A DNA stretch of 33,824 bases from an uncultured Solobacterium sp. (GCA_900546285.1 URCJ01000019.1:1-33824), one strand, 5' to 3'. Counted from the stretch's first letter, positions 8,564 through 15,649 are shown. The notes: a model not told the origin generated them from the sequence alone. Numbers and translations: made by a program.

Positions 8564-8600
8564 TATATGCGTTTAATTATTAAACGCATATAAAAGAAAA
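8556..8600. repeat. 45-bp perfect palindrome (22-bp arms, 1-nt centre)
   Basis: The two arms 8556-8577 and 8579-8600 are perfectly complementary around T8578, running from TTTTCTTTTATATGC to its exact reverse complement. The left arm starts inside the eno terminator's T-run. The right arm ends 28 bases before the next gene. It could be a back-up bidirectional terminator, a protein-binding palindrome or a small mobile-element relic. Confidence 0.85.
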
Positions 8601-8612
8601 CATCTTTGTGTT

Positions 8613-8621
8613 TGATATAAT
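8613..8621 (+). promoter_or_regulatory. Extended -10 promoter for a probably leaderless transcript
   Basis: TGATATAAT matches the extended -10 consensus. Only 6 bases separate it from the ATG at 8628, so the transcript should begin at or next to the start codon. No Shine-Dalgarno sequence is present. Confidence 0.6.
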
Positions 8622-8627
8622 TGTGCT

Positions 8628-9284
8628 ATGTCTTTTAAACAAAATTTTTATAAGGTACAAGGCAAATTGTCTTTGTTTATGTTTATATATGGAATACCAA
8701 AATTTATTATCTTGTTGCATTCTTCATTGGAACTAAAGGCAATAATTGTTTGGTTAGAGGCTATTCATTGTCTTGGAGATACTTTTAATTCACTAATTGT
8801 TTTTATGTTGTGTAAAATATTTGGTAAAAATAAGCATGAATTAAATGATACAAAGGTTGAGAAAATAGAAACGATAGTTGGTATTGTTTGTGATTTTGCA
8901 ATTGTGATGGGTTTATCTTCAATGGTCTTTATTTCTGTTGCAGATATTATTCATCCTCATAAAACAAATAGTAATTTGTTTTTAGTTGTGTCTATAACAA
9001 TTATAAGTATAATTTTTGATACGATTTTCTTAAAAAGGCAGAAAGCGGTGTTAGCTAATGATGATCACATCTTGGCTAAAACGGAGCTATCAACATGTGT
9101 TGAGGATATTTTGTTTGATAGTGTAGAACTTGTTTCTTTGTTAATTATTGTGATTTTTAAAAGAGATCGTTTTATAAGATATTTGGCTCCGATTTTGTGT
9201 ATATTGATTAGTATTGTTGCTATTCATGAAAGTATTATTAGAATTAATAAGCAGAAGGAACTTTTGGATAAAATATGTGCATAG
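8628..9284 (+). CDS. CDF-like cation transporter, membrane domain only
   Basis: A 218-aa integral membrane protein with about five or six hydrophobic helices. Two metal-site signatures of cation diffusion facilitators can be read: HxxxD in the second helix (HCLGD, in LEAIHCLGDTFNSL) and DxxxD in a later helix (DILFD). The KVEKIETIVGI segment resembles the loop after helix 2 in that family. The family usually exports Zn2+, Mn2+ or Fe2+ across the plasma membrane. It ends soon after the last helix, so the cytoplasmic C-terminal dimerisation domain of ordinary CDF proteins (about 300 aa) is missing. No RBS is seen, and the start fits a leaderless message. Family assignment is moderate; substrate unknown. 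Confidence 0.6.
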   Translation: MSFKQNFYKVQGKLSLFMFIYGIPKFIILLHSSLELKAIIVWLEAIHCLGDTFNSLIVFMLCKIFGKNKHELNDTKVEKIETIVGIVCDFAIVMGLSSMVFISVADIIHPHKTNSNLFLVVSITIISIIFDTIFLKRQKAVLANDDHILAKTELSTCVEDILFDSVELVSLLIIVIFKRDRFIRYLAPILCILISIVAIHESIIRINKQKELLDKICA

Positions 9285-9379
9285 ATATAATTAAGAACTA
9301 TATGAGTGGCATCTAGCAAGAAGTTCCCACTTCTAAAAGTGATGAGTGGTTCTCGATTCAAACAATTATAGAAGAGTAA
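9284..9379 (+). pseudogene. Remnant of a NUDIX-gene N-terminus
   Basis: Read in one frame, 9284-9325 gives DIIKNYMSGI, a stop, then QEV. The intact NUDIX gene downstream gives DLIKNYTSNIEQEM. At the DNA level about 32 of 42 bases match, including 15 identical in a row (9288-9302 and 10116-10130), and the glutamate codon has become TAG. The rest of the frame to the TAA at 9377-9379 is not recognised. hicAB therefore lies between two copies of the same gene start. Confidence 0.55.
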
Positions 9380-9408
9380 TTGAAATACGTAATAATACGT
9401 ATTATAAT
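9380..9408 (+). promoter_or_regulatory. hicAB promoter with dyad operator in the spacer
   Basis: TTGAAA (9380-9385) and TATAAT (9403-9408) are separated by exactly 17 bases. The spacer holds a dyad AATACGT-N6-ACGTATT (9384-9403) that overlaps both hexamers. This is where the HicB antitoxin, which has a ribbon-helix-helix-like tail, would be expected to bind and repress. Confidence 0.75.
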
Positions 9409-9431
9409 AGAACTGTGAAGGAGGATGCCAT

Positions 9432-9623
9432 ATGCCTATGACGTCTAAGGAAATGGCAAGTCTACTTAAGAAAAATGGTTTTGTGGAATTAAAATTAAAC
9501 GGTGGTTCGCATCGTAAGTTTCATAATCCTTTAACTAAGAAGACAGTTATTGTCCCATTTCACAGTAAAGACTTAGGGAAAGGCTTGGAACAAACTATTT
9601 TGAAACAAGCAGGACTTAAATAG
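9432..9623 (+). CDS. hicA: HicA mRNA interferase toxin
   Basis: HicA is a small double-stranded-RNA-binding-fold ribonuclease that cleaves mRNA and arrests growth until neutralised by HicB. The 63-aa protein matches the family in length and layout: TSKEMASLLKKNGFVELKLNGGSHRKFHNP, then a strand VIVPFHSKDLGKG (quoted in segments of the reading frame). The catalytic histidine is the one in GGSHRKF. AGGAGG upstream of the ATG gives a strong start; an ATG two codons in is an alternative. It is the first gene of the pair, 32 bases ahead of hicB. Confidence 0.93.
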   Translation: MPMTSKEMASLLKKNGFVELKLNGGSHRKFHNPLTKKTVIVPFHSKDLGKGLEQTILKQAGLK

Positions 9624-9648
9624 TCCTCCCTGTCTTTGAAAAGGAGGA
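9624..9648 (+). promoter_or_regulatory. Hairpin masking the hicB ribosome binding site
   Basis: TCCTCC directly after the hicA stop (9624-9629) is perfectly complementary to GGAGGA (9643-9648), the hicB Shine-Dalgarno sequence, across a 13-nt loop. Ribosomes ending hicA would disrupt it, so hicB translation may be coupled to hicA. Confidence 0.5.
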
Positions 9649-9655
9649 AAACAGT

Positions 9656-10060
9656 ATGTCAAAAATTACATATCCAGCACTGTTTCATGAAGAAGATGGA
9701 AAGTATTGGGTAGAATTCCCTGATTTGGAAGGCTGCTTGACTAATGGTGATACTGTTGAAGAATCTTATAAAAACGCGAAAGAAGCTCTTGGATTTTATC
9801 TTGATAAAGAAGGCGATGTTTACGAAAGAATTATCAACAAGCCAAGCGAAGTTAAAGACATTGTTAATGCTAATCCTGGAGTATTGGTTATGCTTGTAGA
9901 ATATGATTCTTTAGAATATGCGAAGAAGTATAAAACAAAAGCAGTTAAAAAGACTTTGTCAATTCCAGAATGGCTAAATGATTTAGCTGTTAAACAAAAT
10001 GTTAATTTTTCTAATGTATTGCAAGATGCACTGATTAAGAAATTGAAAAATAATGAGTGA
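9656..10060 (+). CDS. hicB: HicB antitoxin
   Basis: The antitoxin (134 aa) binds and inhibits HicA and represses the operon. The N-terminal half is the degenerate RNase-H-like HicB fold with its signature YPALFHEEDGKYWVEFPDLE followed by GCLTNGDTVEES. The C-terminal 35 residues (KKTLSIPEWLNDLAVKQNVN onward) look like a ribbon-helix-helix DNA-binding unit. GGAGGA at 9643-9648 is the RBS, which can be sequestered by the hicA-end sequence. The TGA stop lies at the foot of a terminator hairpin. Confidence 0.93.
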   Translation: MSKITYPALFHEEDGKYWVEFPDLEGCLTNGDTVEESYKNAKEALGFYLDKEGDVYERIINKPSEVKDIVNANPGVLVMLVEYDSLEYAKKYKTKAVKKTLSIPEWLNDLAVKQNVNFSNVLQDALIKKLKNNE

Positions 10061-10079
10061 GAAACTTAAATGTTTCTCA
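10058..10079 (+). terminator. hicAB terminator
   Basis: TGAGAAAC (10058-10065) pairs with GTTTCTCA (10072-10079) around a 6-nt loop, followed by a broken T-rich stretch. The stem contains the ATG at 10070, which argues against that codon as the NUDIX start. Confidence 0.6.
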
Positions 10080-10102
10080 TATTTAATTTTAAGAGAATAA
10101 AT

Positions 10103-10660
10103 ATGTCAATTGATTTAATTAAGAACTATACAAGTAATATCGAACAAGAAATGTTTGATAAGAAAAGAATATTAGATGCCTATAATAAATATGGTGATGA
10201 GCTTTTCTATAGAGAGAGTGAAATGATGCATTTTACATCTAGTTCGATGATTATCAATAAAAATAGAGATAAGGTGTTGATGGTTTATCATAATATCTAT
10301 GATTCTTATTCATGGACTGGTGGTCATAATGATGGTGATATGGATTTCTTGAATGTGGCTTTAAAGGAAGCTAAAGAAGAGACTTCTTTAAGTGAATTAA
10401 AGGTGTTGAGCGATTGTCCTTGTTCAATAGAGGTGTTGCCTGTTAAGACTCATGTTAAAAGAGGTAAGTATGTAGGTGCTCATTTGCATTTGAATGTGAG
10501 TTTCTTGTTTGAGGCGGATGTGAATGCTTATGTTCATATTAAAGAGGATGAGAATAGTAGGATTAAATGGATTCCTATTAAGGACTTAGAAAAATATATT
10601 TCAATAAGTGATATAGAAATGTTAAATGTGTATAGGAAAATTCTAAGGAATTATTTATAA
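10103..10660 (+). CDS. NUDIX hydrolase
   Basis: A 185-aa NUDIX-fold pyrophosphatase; the family hydrolyses nucleoside diphosphates linked to another moiety. The NUDIX box is divergent: after GGHNDGD the usual first Glu is replaced (MD), then KEAKEETSL stands for REUxEExGU, keeping the EE metal ligands. The lead-in HFTSSSMIINKNRDKVLMVYH is typical of one Firmicutes subgroup. The ATG at 10103 was preferred over 10070 because 10070 lies in the hicB terminator stem; the RBS AAGAGA is weak. Only 23 bases separate it from guaA, and no terminator intervenes, so the two may share a transcript. Substrate unknown. Confidence 0.85.
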   Translation: MSIDLIKNYTSNIEQEMFDKKRILDAYNKYGDELFYRESEMMHFTSSSMIINKNRDKVLMVYHNIYDSYSWTGGHNDGDMDFLNVALKEAKEETSLSELKVLSDCPCSIEVLPVKTHVKRGKYVGAHLHLNVSFLFEADVNAYVHIKEDENSRIKWIPIKDLEKYISISDIEMLNVYRKILRNYL

Positions 10661-10683
10661 TATTGAAATATCGGAGGAAACTG

Positions 10684-12228
10684 ATGGATAGAGAGTTAGT
10701 TTTAGTTGTTGATTTTGGTGGCCAATATAATCAGTTGGTTGCTAGAAGAGTTAGAGAATGTAACGTATACTGTGAGATTTATTCTTATCGTAACGCTATT
10801 GAAAAGATAAAAGAAAAGAATCCTAAGGGTATTATTCTTACTGGTGGTCCTAATTCTGTTTATGAAGAGGGTGCTCCTACTTGTGGTAGAGAACTTTTTG
10901 AATTGGGTATTCCTGTTTTAGGTCTATGTTATGGAGCTCAACTTATGGCTCATGTTATGGGTGGTGAAGTTAAAAGGGCTGATCATAGAGAATATGGTAA
11001 GACTGATATTAAGTTAGATTCTTCTTCAGTGTTGTTTAATGGTATTAAAGAAGATAATACTTGTTGGATGTCTCATTTTGATTATATTTCTAGAATGCCT
11101 GAAGGTTTTAAGTCTATTGCTCATACCGATAATTGTCCTGTTGGCGCAATGAACGATGATGAGCATAAGTTATATGGTATTCAGTTCCATCCAGAAGTGT
11201 TACATACACCTGATGGTACAAAGATGCTTTATAACTTTGTTAGAAATGTTTGTGCTTGTAAGGGCGATTGGAAGATGGATTCTTTTGTGGAAGAATCAAT
11301 TAAGTCTATTAAGGAAAAAGTTGGTGATGGTAGAGTTTTGTTGGCTTTATCAGGTGGTGTAGATTCTTCTGTTTGTGCTGGTCTTCTTTCTAAGGCTATT
11401 GGTAAACAATTAACTTGTGTGTTTGTTGATCATGGTTTGCTTAGAAAAGATGAGGGCGATGAAGTTGAAAACATCTTTGGTCCTAAGGGCAATTTTGATT
11501 TGAATTTTATTAGAGTTAATGCTCAAGAACGTTATTATGAGAAACTAAAAGGTGTTACTGATCCTGAAACAAAGAGAAAGATTATTGGCGAAGAATTCAT
11601 TCGCGTCTTTGAAGAAGAGTCTAAGAAGATTGGCAGTGTTGAGTTCTTAGCTCAAGGTACTATTTATCCAGATGTTGTTGAATCTGGTTTAGGTGGTGAG
11701 TCTGCTGTTATTAAGTCTCATCATAATGTTGGTGGTTTACCTGATTATGTTGATTTTAAGGAGATTATTGAACCTTTAAGAGACTTGTTTAAGGATGAAG
11801 TTAGAAAAGTTGGCCTTGAATTAGGCTTACCTGAAAGTCTAGTATTTAGACAACCTTTCCCGGGTCCAGGTTTAGGTATTAGAATCATTGGTGAGATTAC
11901 AGCTGAGAAGGTTAAGATTGTTCAAGATGCCGATTATATCTATCGCGATGAGATTGCTAAGGCTGGTTTGAGTAATAGTATCAACCAATACTTTGCAGCT
12001 TTAACAAACGTTAGATCTGTTGGTGTTATGGGTGATGAGAGAACTTATGACTATGCAGTTGTTTTAAGAGCTGTTAAGACTATTGATTTCATGACTGCTG
12101 AGGCCGCTGATATTCCATTTGAGGTTCTTCAAACAGTTATGTCTAGAATTATTAATGAGGTAAGAGGGGTTAATAGAGTATTCTATGATATTACTTCTAA
12201 ACCTCCTGGTACTATTGAGTTTGAGTAA
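10684..12228 (+). CDS. guaA: GMP synthase (glutamine-hydrolysing)
   Basis: Converts XMP, ATP and glutamine to GMP in purine synthesis. The full two-domain enzyme has 514 aa. The N-terminal class I glutaminase domain (about 1-190) has the nucleophile Cys in GLCYGAQ and the catalytic His-Glu in FHPEV. The ATP-pyrophosphatase domain has the PP-loop LSGGVDSS near residue 223. The C-terminal dimerisation part contains FPGPGLGIR and ends PPGTIEFE. CGGAGG just upstream supports the ATG at 10684 rather than the in-frame ATG at 10663. A strong terminator follows. A second ATPase-only copy is found at 21938. Confidence 0.97.
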   Translation: MDRELVLVVDFGGQYNQLVARRVRECNVYCEIYSYRNAIEKIKEKNPKGIILTGGPNSVYEEGAPTCGRELFELGIPVLGLCYGAQLMAHVMGGEVKRADHREYGKTDIKLDSSSVLFNGIKEDNTCWMSHFDYISRMPEGFKSIAHTDNCPVGAMNDDEHKLYGIQFHPEVLHTPDGTKMLYNFVRNVCACKGDWKMDSFVEESIKSIKEKVGDGRVLLALSGGVDSSVCAGLLSKAIGKQLTCVFVDHGLLRKDEGDEVENIFGPKGNFDLNFIRVNAQERYYEKLKGVTDPETKRKIIGEEFIRVFEEESKKIGSVEFLAQGTIYPDVVESGLGGESAVIKSHHNVGGLPDYVDFKEIIEPLRDLFKDEVRKVGLELGLPESLVFRQPFPGPGLGIRIIGEITAEKVKIVQDADYIYRDEIAKAGLSNSINQYFAALTNVRSVGVMGDERTYDYAVVLRAVKTIDFMTAEAADIPFEVLQTVMSRIINEVRGVNRVFYDITSKPPGTIEFE

Positions 12229-12234
12229 AGTGAT

Positions 12235-12260
12235 AAAAACGAGGAAAACCTCGTTTTTTT
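12235..12260. terminator. Strong bidirectional terminator after guaA
   Basis: A 10-bp stem AAAAACGAGG / CCTCGTTTTT with an AAAA loop is followed by a run of Ts to 12260. The A-run on the other side gives a T-run on the minus strand, so it can also end the convergent AlbA_2 gene. Confidence 0.9.
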
Positions 12261-12268
12261 GAAAATCC

Positions 12269-13657
12269 TTAATGGGTTATTTTCCAATATCCATTCTTTT
12301 TTGCGCCGATTCTTTTTATGATGTTATGATCGGTTAACTGTTTAAGATTCTTTTTTATTGCTGGAACAGATATTCCGATTTGGATAGCCATTTGGTCTGC
12401 GGTAATATTTGGATTGTCTCTAATCAGCTTGATGATAGCATCTTGACTTTTGTTTAATTTAAAGTCTACTTTGTTGGATACTATATCAAATTTGTTAACA
12501 TTAATTTTATTGAATGGTATTGTAACTGTTATCCTATTCTTCTCGATTTTTACTGCTTGCTTACCATACTTCGAAACAATCTTAGGAACACCACGACCGG
12601 ATCTTTCACTTATTCTAAGCTGTAGAAAAATTGATGCAAGTGATTCGTTGACTGGAAGACTTGAACCGTTAAAGAAGCCTGTTTCATCCTGATCTATAGC
12701 CAGTCCACCGTGAGATAATATTTCCATTCTATCAGTAAAAATAGTAATGGAAGGGGAGTTTAGGAGAAGCCATTTGTTGTGAACAAAAGCATTGATGATT
12801 GCTTCCCTAAAAGCATCCATATTAAATAATGGAACTTCTTTTCTGTCAGATTGCCTGTTTCTTTCATCGGCTTGAATGATGTTTATTGCATCTCCATATT
12901 CAAGAATCTTTTCCATTGAATATAAGATGCATGTATTTCCAAATTCCTTAACCGAGAATAGAGGGGATGATTTATCAGTTCCTGTAAAAACAGACACCCT
13001 AAGTGGTATTTCATTTTGATCAGACAAGATATATGCCATGATGTTGTATTCGTTTTTCTTTGTTTTCAACCTAAGAGTTTTTTCAAATGTATCACTTCTC
13101 AGGTTTATTCCTTTAGAAGCATAATACACAAATAACTTGTTGAAAGTAAGATTTTGAGCATAATCAGGTGCCGGTGTATTTACAATGGTAGGAATGCCGT
13201 TAACTAATATATTATTCAGTTTAATTTCCCATTCTGGATACTTAGATAAACGTTCTTTGCTAGAACCAATTCTAATAAAAGCTTCGGATTTAAAAAGTGT
13301 TTTAACGGATTTAGCTGCAGGGATTATCAGCATTACTATTCTTTTTTTCTGATATATAACCTCAGCTGTTTCAAAGGCAATACCAGGTTTTAGATTTCTG
13401 GCAAGATAGTGCTTATATGGCTCATTCGAGATATCTTTATCAAAACTGATAGATGCCCCTGTTATCTCCTTAGTGCTATCGTTAATTCCCCACACAATAT
13501 ATCCAAATTCTTTTCCACAAATGGCAGCTCCGTTTGAAATGGCTGAAATGTATTCACCAATTTCATCTTTAGAAAACCAGTTTTCCTTAAAATCTAACCA
13601 TTCATATTCATCATGAAATGTTAGCAAGTTTTCAAGAATATCAATATATTTATTCAT
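12269..13657 (-). CDS. AlbA_2/Schlafen-type ATP-binding regulator with winged helix (no. 1)
   Basis: A 462-aa COG2865-type predicted transcriptional regulator. It opens with an AlbA_2 (Schlafen-like) domain (YEWLDFKENWF to about residue 130, with GYIVWGIND). A GHKL-ATPase-like module follows (REAIINAFVHNKW, then SERSGRGVPKIVSKYGKQ). The C-terminal winged helix is SQDAIIKLIRDNPNITADQM to RIGAKKNGYWKIT. The ATG at 13657 has GAGGTG 5 bases upstream. The linker before the winged helix (FDIVSNKVDFKLN) is encoded by DNA matching the boxes in its own promoter. Two relatives lie at 24627 and 31705. Target and ligand are unknown; the accessory context would also allow a defence or mobile-element role. 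Confidence 0.85.
   Translation of the reverse strand: MNKYIDILENLLTFHDEYEWLDFKENWFSKDEIGEYISAISNGAAICGKEFGYIVWGINDSTKEITGASISFDKDISNEPYKHYLARNLKPGIAFETAEVIYQKKRIVMLIIPAAKSVKTLFKSEAFIRIGSSKERLSKYPEWEIKLNNILVNGIPTIVNTPAPDYAQNLTFNKLFVYYASKGINLRSDTFEKTLRLKTKKNEYNIMAYILSDQNEIPLRVSVFTGTDKSSPLFSVKEFGNTCILYSMEKILEYGDAINIIQADERNRQSDRKEVPLFNMDAFREAIINAFVHNKWLLLNSPSITIFTDRMEILSHGGLAIDQDETGFFNGSSLPVNESLASIFLQLRISERSGRGVPKIVSKYGKQAVKIEKNRITVTIPFNKINVNKFDIVSNKVDFKLNKSQDAIIKLIRDNPNITADQMAIQIGISVPAIKKNLKQLTDHNIIKRIGAKKNGYWKITH
12461..12485 (-). repeat. Intragenic copy of the AlbA_2 no. 1 operator boxes
   Basis: In the linker-coding DNA, AAAGTCTACTTT, 5 bases and ATACTATA reproduce the promoter arrangement AAAGTATACTTT, 5 bases and ATACTATA at 13697-13721. 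The match is 20 of 25 positions with the same spacing. Confidence 0.6.
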
Positions 13658-13673
13658 GTTCTCACCTCGTGAT

Positions 13674-13747
13674 AAAGTATACTATAAATCGCTAATAAAG
13701 TATACTTTAAAGTATACTATAAATCACTTAGGAGTATACTTTAAATC
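13674..13747 (-). promoter_or_regulatory. Four AGTATACT boxes in the promoter of AlbA_2 no. 1
   Basis: The palindrome AGTATACT occurs at 13676, 13699, 13711 and 13733, each inside AAAGTATACT(A/T)TAAA. The spacings of 23, 12 and 22 bases are near multiples of a helical turn. TATACT within a box is itself a good -10 hexamer, so binding would directly control transcription. Autoregulation by the adjacent winged-helix protein is the natural inference. Confidence 0.7.
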
Positions 13748-13947
13748 GTGTATTATGAATATTTTTAATTTATCTTTAATAGGTTATCTAAAATACATAT
13801 CAACATATGTGCACCGCAAACTTCATAAAGCTTAGTATAACAGTAGATACTCTTTATAACAGTTGAAATATTGTTGTTGGTGATATCAAGGCAATCGATT
13901 TAAATATCATACCTGCCCCATAATGGCTCAAGGCAGGTGTTTAGAAC
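13748..13947. other. AT-rich stretch without a recognisable gene
   Basis: No open frame of note is present. CCTGCC and GGCAGG near 13913-13941 could pair. The minus strand has short open pieces that I could not assign. It lies between the operator boxes and the parA remnant and looks like decayed accessory DNA. Confidence 0.4.
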
Positions 13948-14269
13948 CTGTCCCAGTTGATAACTGATGCAAGATACATTTTAAAGTCTGCCAGTATTAC
14001 ATCGACATCCTCTTCATGTATCAGAATCAAAGAAGCATATTTGATATCTTTATCATTGATGTAATCATTAAACATTATTGATCTGTGTTTTCTAGGGCAT
14101 CATTGTTCTTCCATCCAAGGCAGGCAGCAAGATTACCCTAAGGGTCAAAGTTAATAATCAATACTTCCTTTCCATTTCAAGCTAAAAGGATAACAACATT
14201 CTCTGTTGTGGTAGTCTTGTCAACATCGCCTTTCTGGTTGGCAACTGCAATAACTTTGCATTTGGACAT
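13948..14269 (-). pseudogene. Broken ParA/Soj-type partition ATPase
   Basis: From an ATG at 14269 with a good AAGGAG, the minus strand reads MSKCKVIAVANQKGDVDKTT, clearly the ParA Walker A region (normally KGGVGKTT). It continues ENVVILLA, stop, NGKEVLIINFDP, stop, GNLAACLGW, matching the DADPQGN region. After a frameshift it resumes as DIKYASLILIHEEDVDVILADFKMYLASVINWD, read in segments, the ParA segment after the switch. At least two stops, one frameshift and loss of the C-terminal half show a dead gene. ParA of this type is typical of plasmids and integrative elements. Confidence 0.8.
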
Positions 14270-14273
14270 AATA

Positions 14274-14325
14274 AAAACTCCTTCCCCATAACCACTAGTT
14301 ATTAGTGGATATGTAAAGGAGTTTT
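14274..14325 (-). terminator. Hairpin between the XRE gene and the parA remnant
   Basis: An outer stem AAAACTCCTT (14274-14283) / AAGGAGTTTT (14316-14325) encloses an inner stem CCACTA/TAGTGG (14292-14308). On the minus strand it follows the XRE gene and is trailed by TTTTTATTAT. It contains the parA ribosome binding site, so it could have acted as terminator, attenuator or RBS mask. Confidence 0.55.
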
Positions 14326-14355
14326 AGTATTTTTTGATAGACAAACTGGTGGTTG

Positions 14356-14862
14356 TCACTGCCTTTTAAGTAAACGCTGTTTGAAGGTTTTTATTCTTTG
14401 TCCATAACGACTTGTAAAAACAATCCCGCATAAAATCATTCCGATTGCGGCACCTTCGGCAAAGTTTGAGACTCCATTTAGAACTGCATTATTATTTAGT
14501 TCCGTATGGCTAATCAAACTTGCCACAAACCAAAAGATTCCCCCTGCCAGTAAAAGTAAGTGTACACGCTTCGTATATCGCTCTGTTCCCGCATTCATGT
14601 ACTCTGCCGCTTTTAATACTGTTTCTTTTGTTTCTTTATTCATATTCTCGTTCTTTCTTTCTCCATCAATGAGTTCTCGAAAATCTACCTCATAGAAATC
14701 TGCAAGCCCAATGAGAATATCCACATCCGGCATATTGTTTCCGTTTTCCCATCGTGAAACGGTTCGGGAAGAAACACAAAAATGCTCTGCCAGTTGTTCT
14801 TGAGTCAACCCTTTGTCCTTGCGAAGGTATTTAAGAAATTTACCTATTTTTTGCTGGTCCAT
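14356..14862 (-). CDS. XRE-family regulator with two membrane helices
   Basis: A 168-aa protein. The Cro/CI-type helix-turn-helix occupies about residues 5-60 (LRKDKGLTQEQLAEHFCVSS, then RTVSRWENGNNMPDVD). Two hydrophobic segments follow (VHLLLLAGGIFWFVASLIS and GAAIGMILCGIVF), making it a membrane-tethered regulator. The ATG at 14862 has AGGAGG at 14869-14874; the longer frame upstream lacks such support. Its coding DNA is visibly richer in G+C than the flanks, and it lies beside a dead parA, which suggests acquisition with a mobile element. Target unknown. Confidence 0.82.
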   Translation of the reverse strand: MDQQKIGKFLKYLRKDKGLTQEQLAEHFCVSSRTVSRWENGNNMPDVDILIGLADFYEVDFRELIDGERKNENMNKETKETVLKAAEYMNAGTERYTKRVHLLLLAGGIFWFVASLISHTELNNNAVLNGVSNFAEGAAIGMILCGIVFTSRYGQRIKTFKQRLLKRQ

Positions 14863-15337
14863 CCGCAGTCCTCCTTTCGCAAAAATCATAACAGAGCCAC
14901 ATAATAAATGCCACGACACAAAGCGAGAATTGCCGCAATTTAAGGGTAGACACATCATGTCTACCGGGATTTAATTGGGAAATTCCGATTTGTATAAATC
15001 AAGCCATAAAAATCATCTAAAGTATAGCATTTATTAACAGCTATGAATAGACGACATAGATCTGCTAAATCCATATTGGATTCCGTCTGATTCAACTGTA
15101 ATAATATTATCAATCGGTACATGTAATCGATGATCTATTCGAAAAAGCAAAAGTTCTTCGTGAAATGCAACAATTACATTAAAATATCATCCGTGAAAAC
15201 ATTTTTTGTAGATGCATGAGAAAAAAAGCCTGTTTTTATGGAATTGCACCTGTAAATAAGCTCCAAAAAAGGCATGCTTTCGACCATTTAGAAAATAATA
15301 CAATCGAGTTTGAATAAGAAAGAATATAAACTTTAAA

Positions 15338-15359
15338 GGGGCTGTCCATGGACGGCCTC
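15338..15359 (+). terminator. GC-rich intrinsic terminator after decayed coding DNA
   Basis: GGGGCTGTC, loop CATG, GACGGCCTC form a 9-bp GC-rich stem with two wobble pairs. It stands out in an AT-rich background and follows the stop of the decayed reading frame. The T-run after it is weak. Confidence 0.55.
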
Positions 15360-15584
15360 TAAATCATATGTATAATACTTTTTTGCATACATCATTTAAT
15401 TTTCGGTTAATATATCTTGCAAATAAGTTTTTCATTGAGGACAGATTATATTTTGTGTGATATTCATCGAATACATTGTGGTGAGTGTTTCTGTCTGTAA
15501 TTTTGTAATAACGTAACTATCGGAATAATACTTATTGCGTTGGTGGAATAATACAAAAACTGCAACTGGTGGTTGCTAAGAATT

Positions 15585-15605
15585 AAAGTATGCTTGATAT
15601 ACTTT
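15585..15605 (+). promoter_or_regulatory. Dyad over the promoter of the membrane XRE gene
   Basis: AAAGTAT-N7-ATACTTT is a perfect 7-bp dyad 45 bases before the ATG. It contains a TATACT -10-like hexamer. The half-sites equal those of the AlbA_2 no. 1 boxes, so cross-regulation or autoregulation by the XRE protein are both possible. Confidence 0.45.
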
Positions 15606-15649
15606 TTGTAACTTCGTTGATAAACTGAATTTACAAAGGAGTTTTGTAT

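Larger units (their letters stand above)
14344..15575. repeat. 12-bp direct repeats flanking the XRE segment
   Basis: AACTGGTGGTTG occurs at 14344-14355, immediately after the XRE stop, and again at 15564-15575. The repeats bracket about 1.2 kb containing the XRE gene and decayed DNA. They may be remnants of an attachment site or an insertion duplication. Confidence 0.4.
14863..15649. other. Gene-poor, decayed accessory stretch
   Basis: No intact gene is found. A hairpin GGTAGACA/TGTCTACC lies at 14945-14965. On the plus strand, short open pieces near 15113-15173 (DDLFEKAKVLREMQQLH) and 15180-15316 (ending HLENNTIEFE) read like remains of coding sequence but match no family I can name. They are followed by an intrinsic terminator at 15338-15359. 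The end of the stretch carries the promoter of the next XRE gene. Confidence 0.45.

Noticed and set aside
9301..9370. Possible structured RNA or tRNA-like element (AGAAGT/ACTTCT hairpin and a GGTTC...GATTC stretch)
   Set aside because: No cloverleaf or acceptor stem can be built. The region reads better as a decayed NUDIX start in a single frame.
10070..10102. Upstream ATG as NUDIX start
   Set aside because: It lies within the hicB terminator stem and lacks a Shine-Dalgarno sequence; the family-like N-terminus starts at 10103.
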